A stretch of 64,000 bases of DNA from an uncultured Pelagibacteraceae bacterium (GTDB lineage Bacteria > Pseudomonadota > Alphaproteobacteria > Pelagibacterales > Pelagibacteraceae), in NCBI GenBank assembly GCA_902513955.1, contig CABXOW010000004.1:1-64000 (forward strand). The letters are read 5' to 3'. Under the pieces are notes generated by a model. It was not told where the DNA came from. It saw nothing but the letters and a program-made list of their open reading frames with translations, and did no database searches. Position numbers and translations under genes: made by a program. Of the stretch, positions 63,688 to 64,000 are shown piece after piece. Every line of letters starts with the position of its first letter. Positions within the stretch are counted from its first letter, which is position 1.

Positions 63688-64000
63688 CTATTCTTTAATC
63701 CAGCCACCCCCAAGAACTCTATGACCAAACTGATCTTTGCTGTAGAATACACATGCCTGCCCTGGTGATATACCATCTTCAGAATTAACCAAATTTACAT
63801 GTGCAGTATTGTTTTCTTTTAGTTCAACTTTTGCTTCAAGAAGATTTCCTGTAGATCTAACTTTAACAAATATATTTTGATCTAGATCTTTTTTATCAGT
63901 TAATAAGTTTAGATTTTTAAGAGATATACCTTTTTTTCCAAGGTTTTCTTTTGGACCAACTATTATTTCGTTATTATCTGAATTAATCTTAAGAACATAC
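63688..64000 (-). CDS. mnmA: tRNA-specific 2-thiouridylase MnmA (C-terminal fragment)
   Basis: The last 103 codons of a gene entering from the right edge. The translation ends VNLVNSEDGISPGQACVFYS and then GHRVLGGGWIKE, with YVLKINSDNNEIIVGPKENL near the edge; these are the C-terminal beta-barrel motifs of MnmA (the PGQACVFY and LGGG segments are diagnostic). MnmA thiolates U34 of tRNA-Lys, -Glu and -Gln. The catalytic N-terminal part lies outside the window. Confidence 0.88.
   Translation of the reverse strand, partial: YVLKINSDNNEIIVGPKENLGKKGISLKNLNLLTDKKDLDQNIFVKVRSTGNLLEAKVELKENNTAHVNLVNSEDGISPGQACVFYSKDQFGHRVLGGGWIKE

Noticed and set aside
1-64000. CRISPR arrays, insertion sequences, prophage, attachment sites and rRNA
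   Set aside because: No regularly spaced repeats, transposase or integrase motifs, or rRNA sequence were seen. The only tandem repeat of note is inside tig.

Overview
The window is AT-rich, densely packed and free of mobile elements. Many neighbouring genes overlap by 1-17 bases (shared ATGA, TAATG or ATGACTGA junctions). Gene content and order, protein style rich in Lys, Ile and Asn, and the pairing of an aprBA-aprM sulfite-oxidation module with sulfonate genes point to a streamlined marine alphaproteobacterium of the SAR11 clade (Pelagibacterales). This is inferred from recognition of the families; no 16S rRNA gene is present. No CRISPR array, insertion sequence, prophage or rRNA was seen.

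Bases 1-35171 form one almost unbroken leftward block of housekeeping genes. Read in the direction of transcription it runs: tRNA-Leu(UAG), trigger factor, clpP, clpX, lon, a 47-aa membrane peptide, tRNA-Val(UAC), tRNA-Asp(GUC), the complete 14-gene respiratory complex I operon nuoA-N, birA, coaX, an RNase J, proS, a lipoprotein-release transporter (lolC/E and lolD), dnaE, then rpsB-tsf-frr-uppS-cdsA-dxr and the first 39 codons of bamA. Two genes usually found in the last string are missing from their places: pyrH between tsf and frr, and rseP between dxr and bamA. rpsB is preceded by a promoter and a structured leader with a likely pseudoknot that would hide the ribosome-binding region.

Bases 35172-37866 hold small genes: a DUF1289 protein, a two-helix membrane peptide broken by an in-frame TGA, a short basic protein, a family 5 uracil-DNA glycosylase, a YbgC-type thioesterase, another small membrane protein and an exported DUF3047 protein. 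Bases 37867-43470 (leftward) hold a zinc alcohol dehydrogenase, an NCS1 permease and a complete TRAP transporter (dctP, then a terminator hairpin, then dctQ and dctM). Bases 43613-48499 (rightward) are an overlapping run: GMC oxidoreductase, TerC-family membrane protein, SDR, M23 peptidase and an M24 ectoine-hydrolase-like protein.

Bases 48558-58235 form an organosulfonate and sulfite locus. A DAO-family FAD oxidoreductase and sulfoacetaldehyde acetyltransferase (xsc) read left. Sulfolactate sulfo-lyase (suyA, suyB) reads right from an overlapping divergent promoter region. Converging on suyB is a leftward string of aprM, aprB, aprA, an unknown 116-aa protein, a candidate 56-aa membrane peptide and a TauE/SafE exporter. 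Together these would release sulfite from C2 and C3 sulfonates and then either export it or oxidise it through APS reductase. Bases 58261-63523 hold a HIT protein, a class IV aminotransferase, pabA and pabB (chorismate to p-aminobenzoate, with an unusual active-site residue in PabB), an MFS transporter and a cystathionine beta-lyase. The window ends with a 27-aa very basic peptide gene and the 3' end of mnmA.
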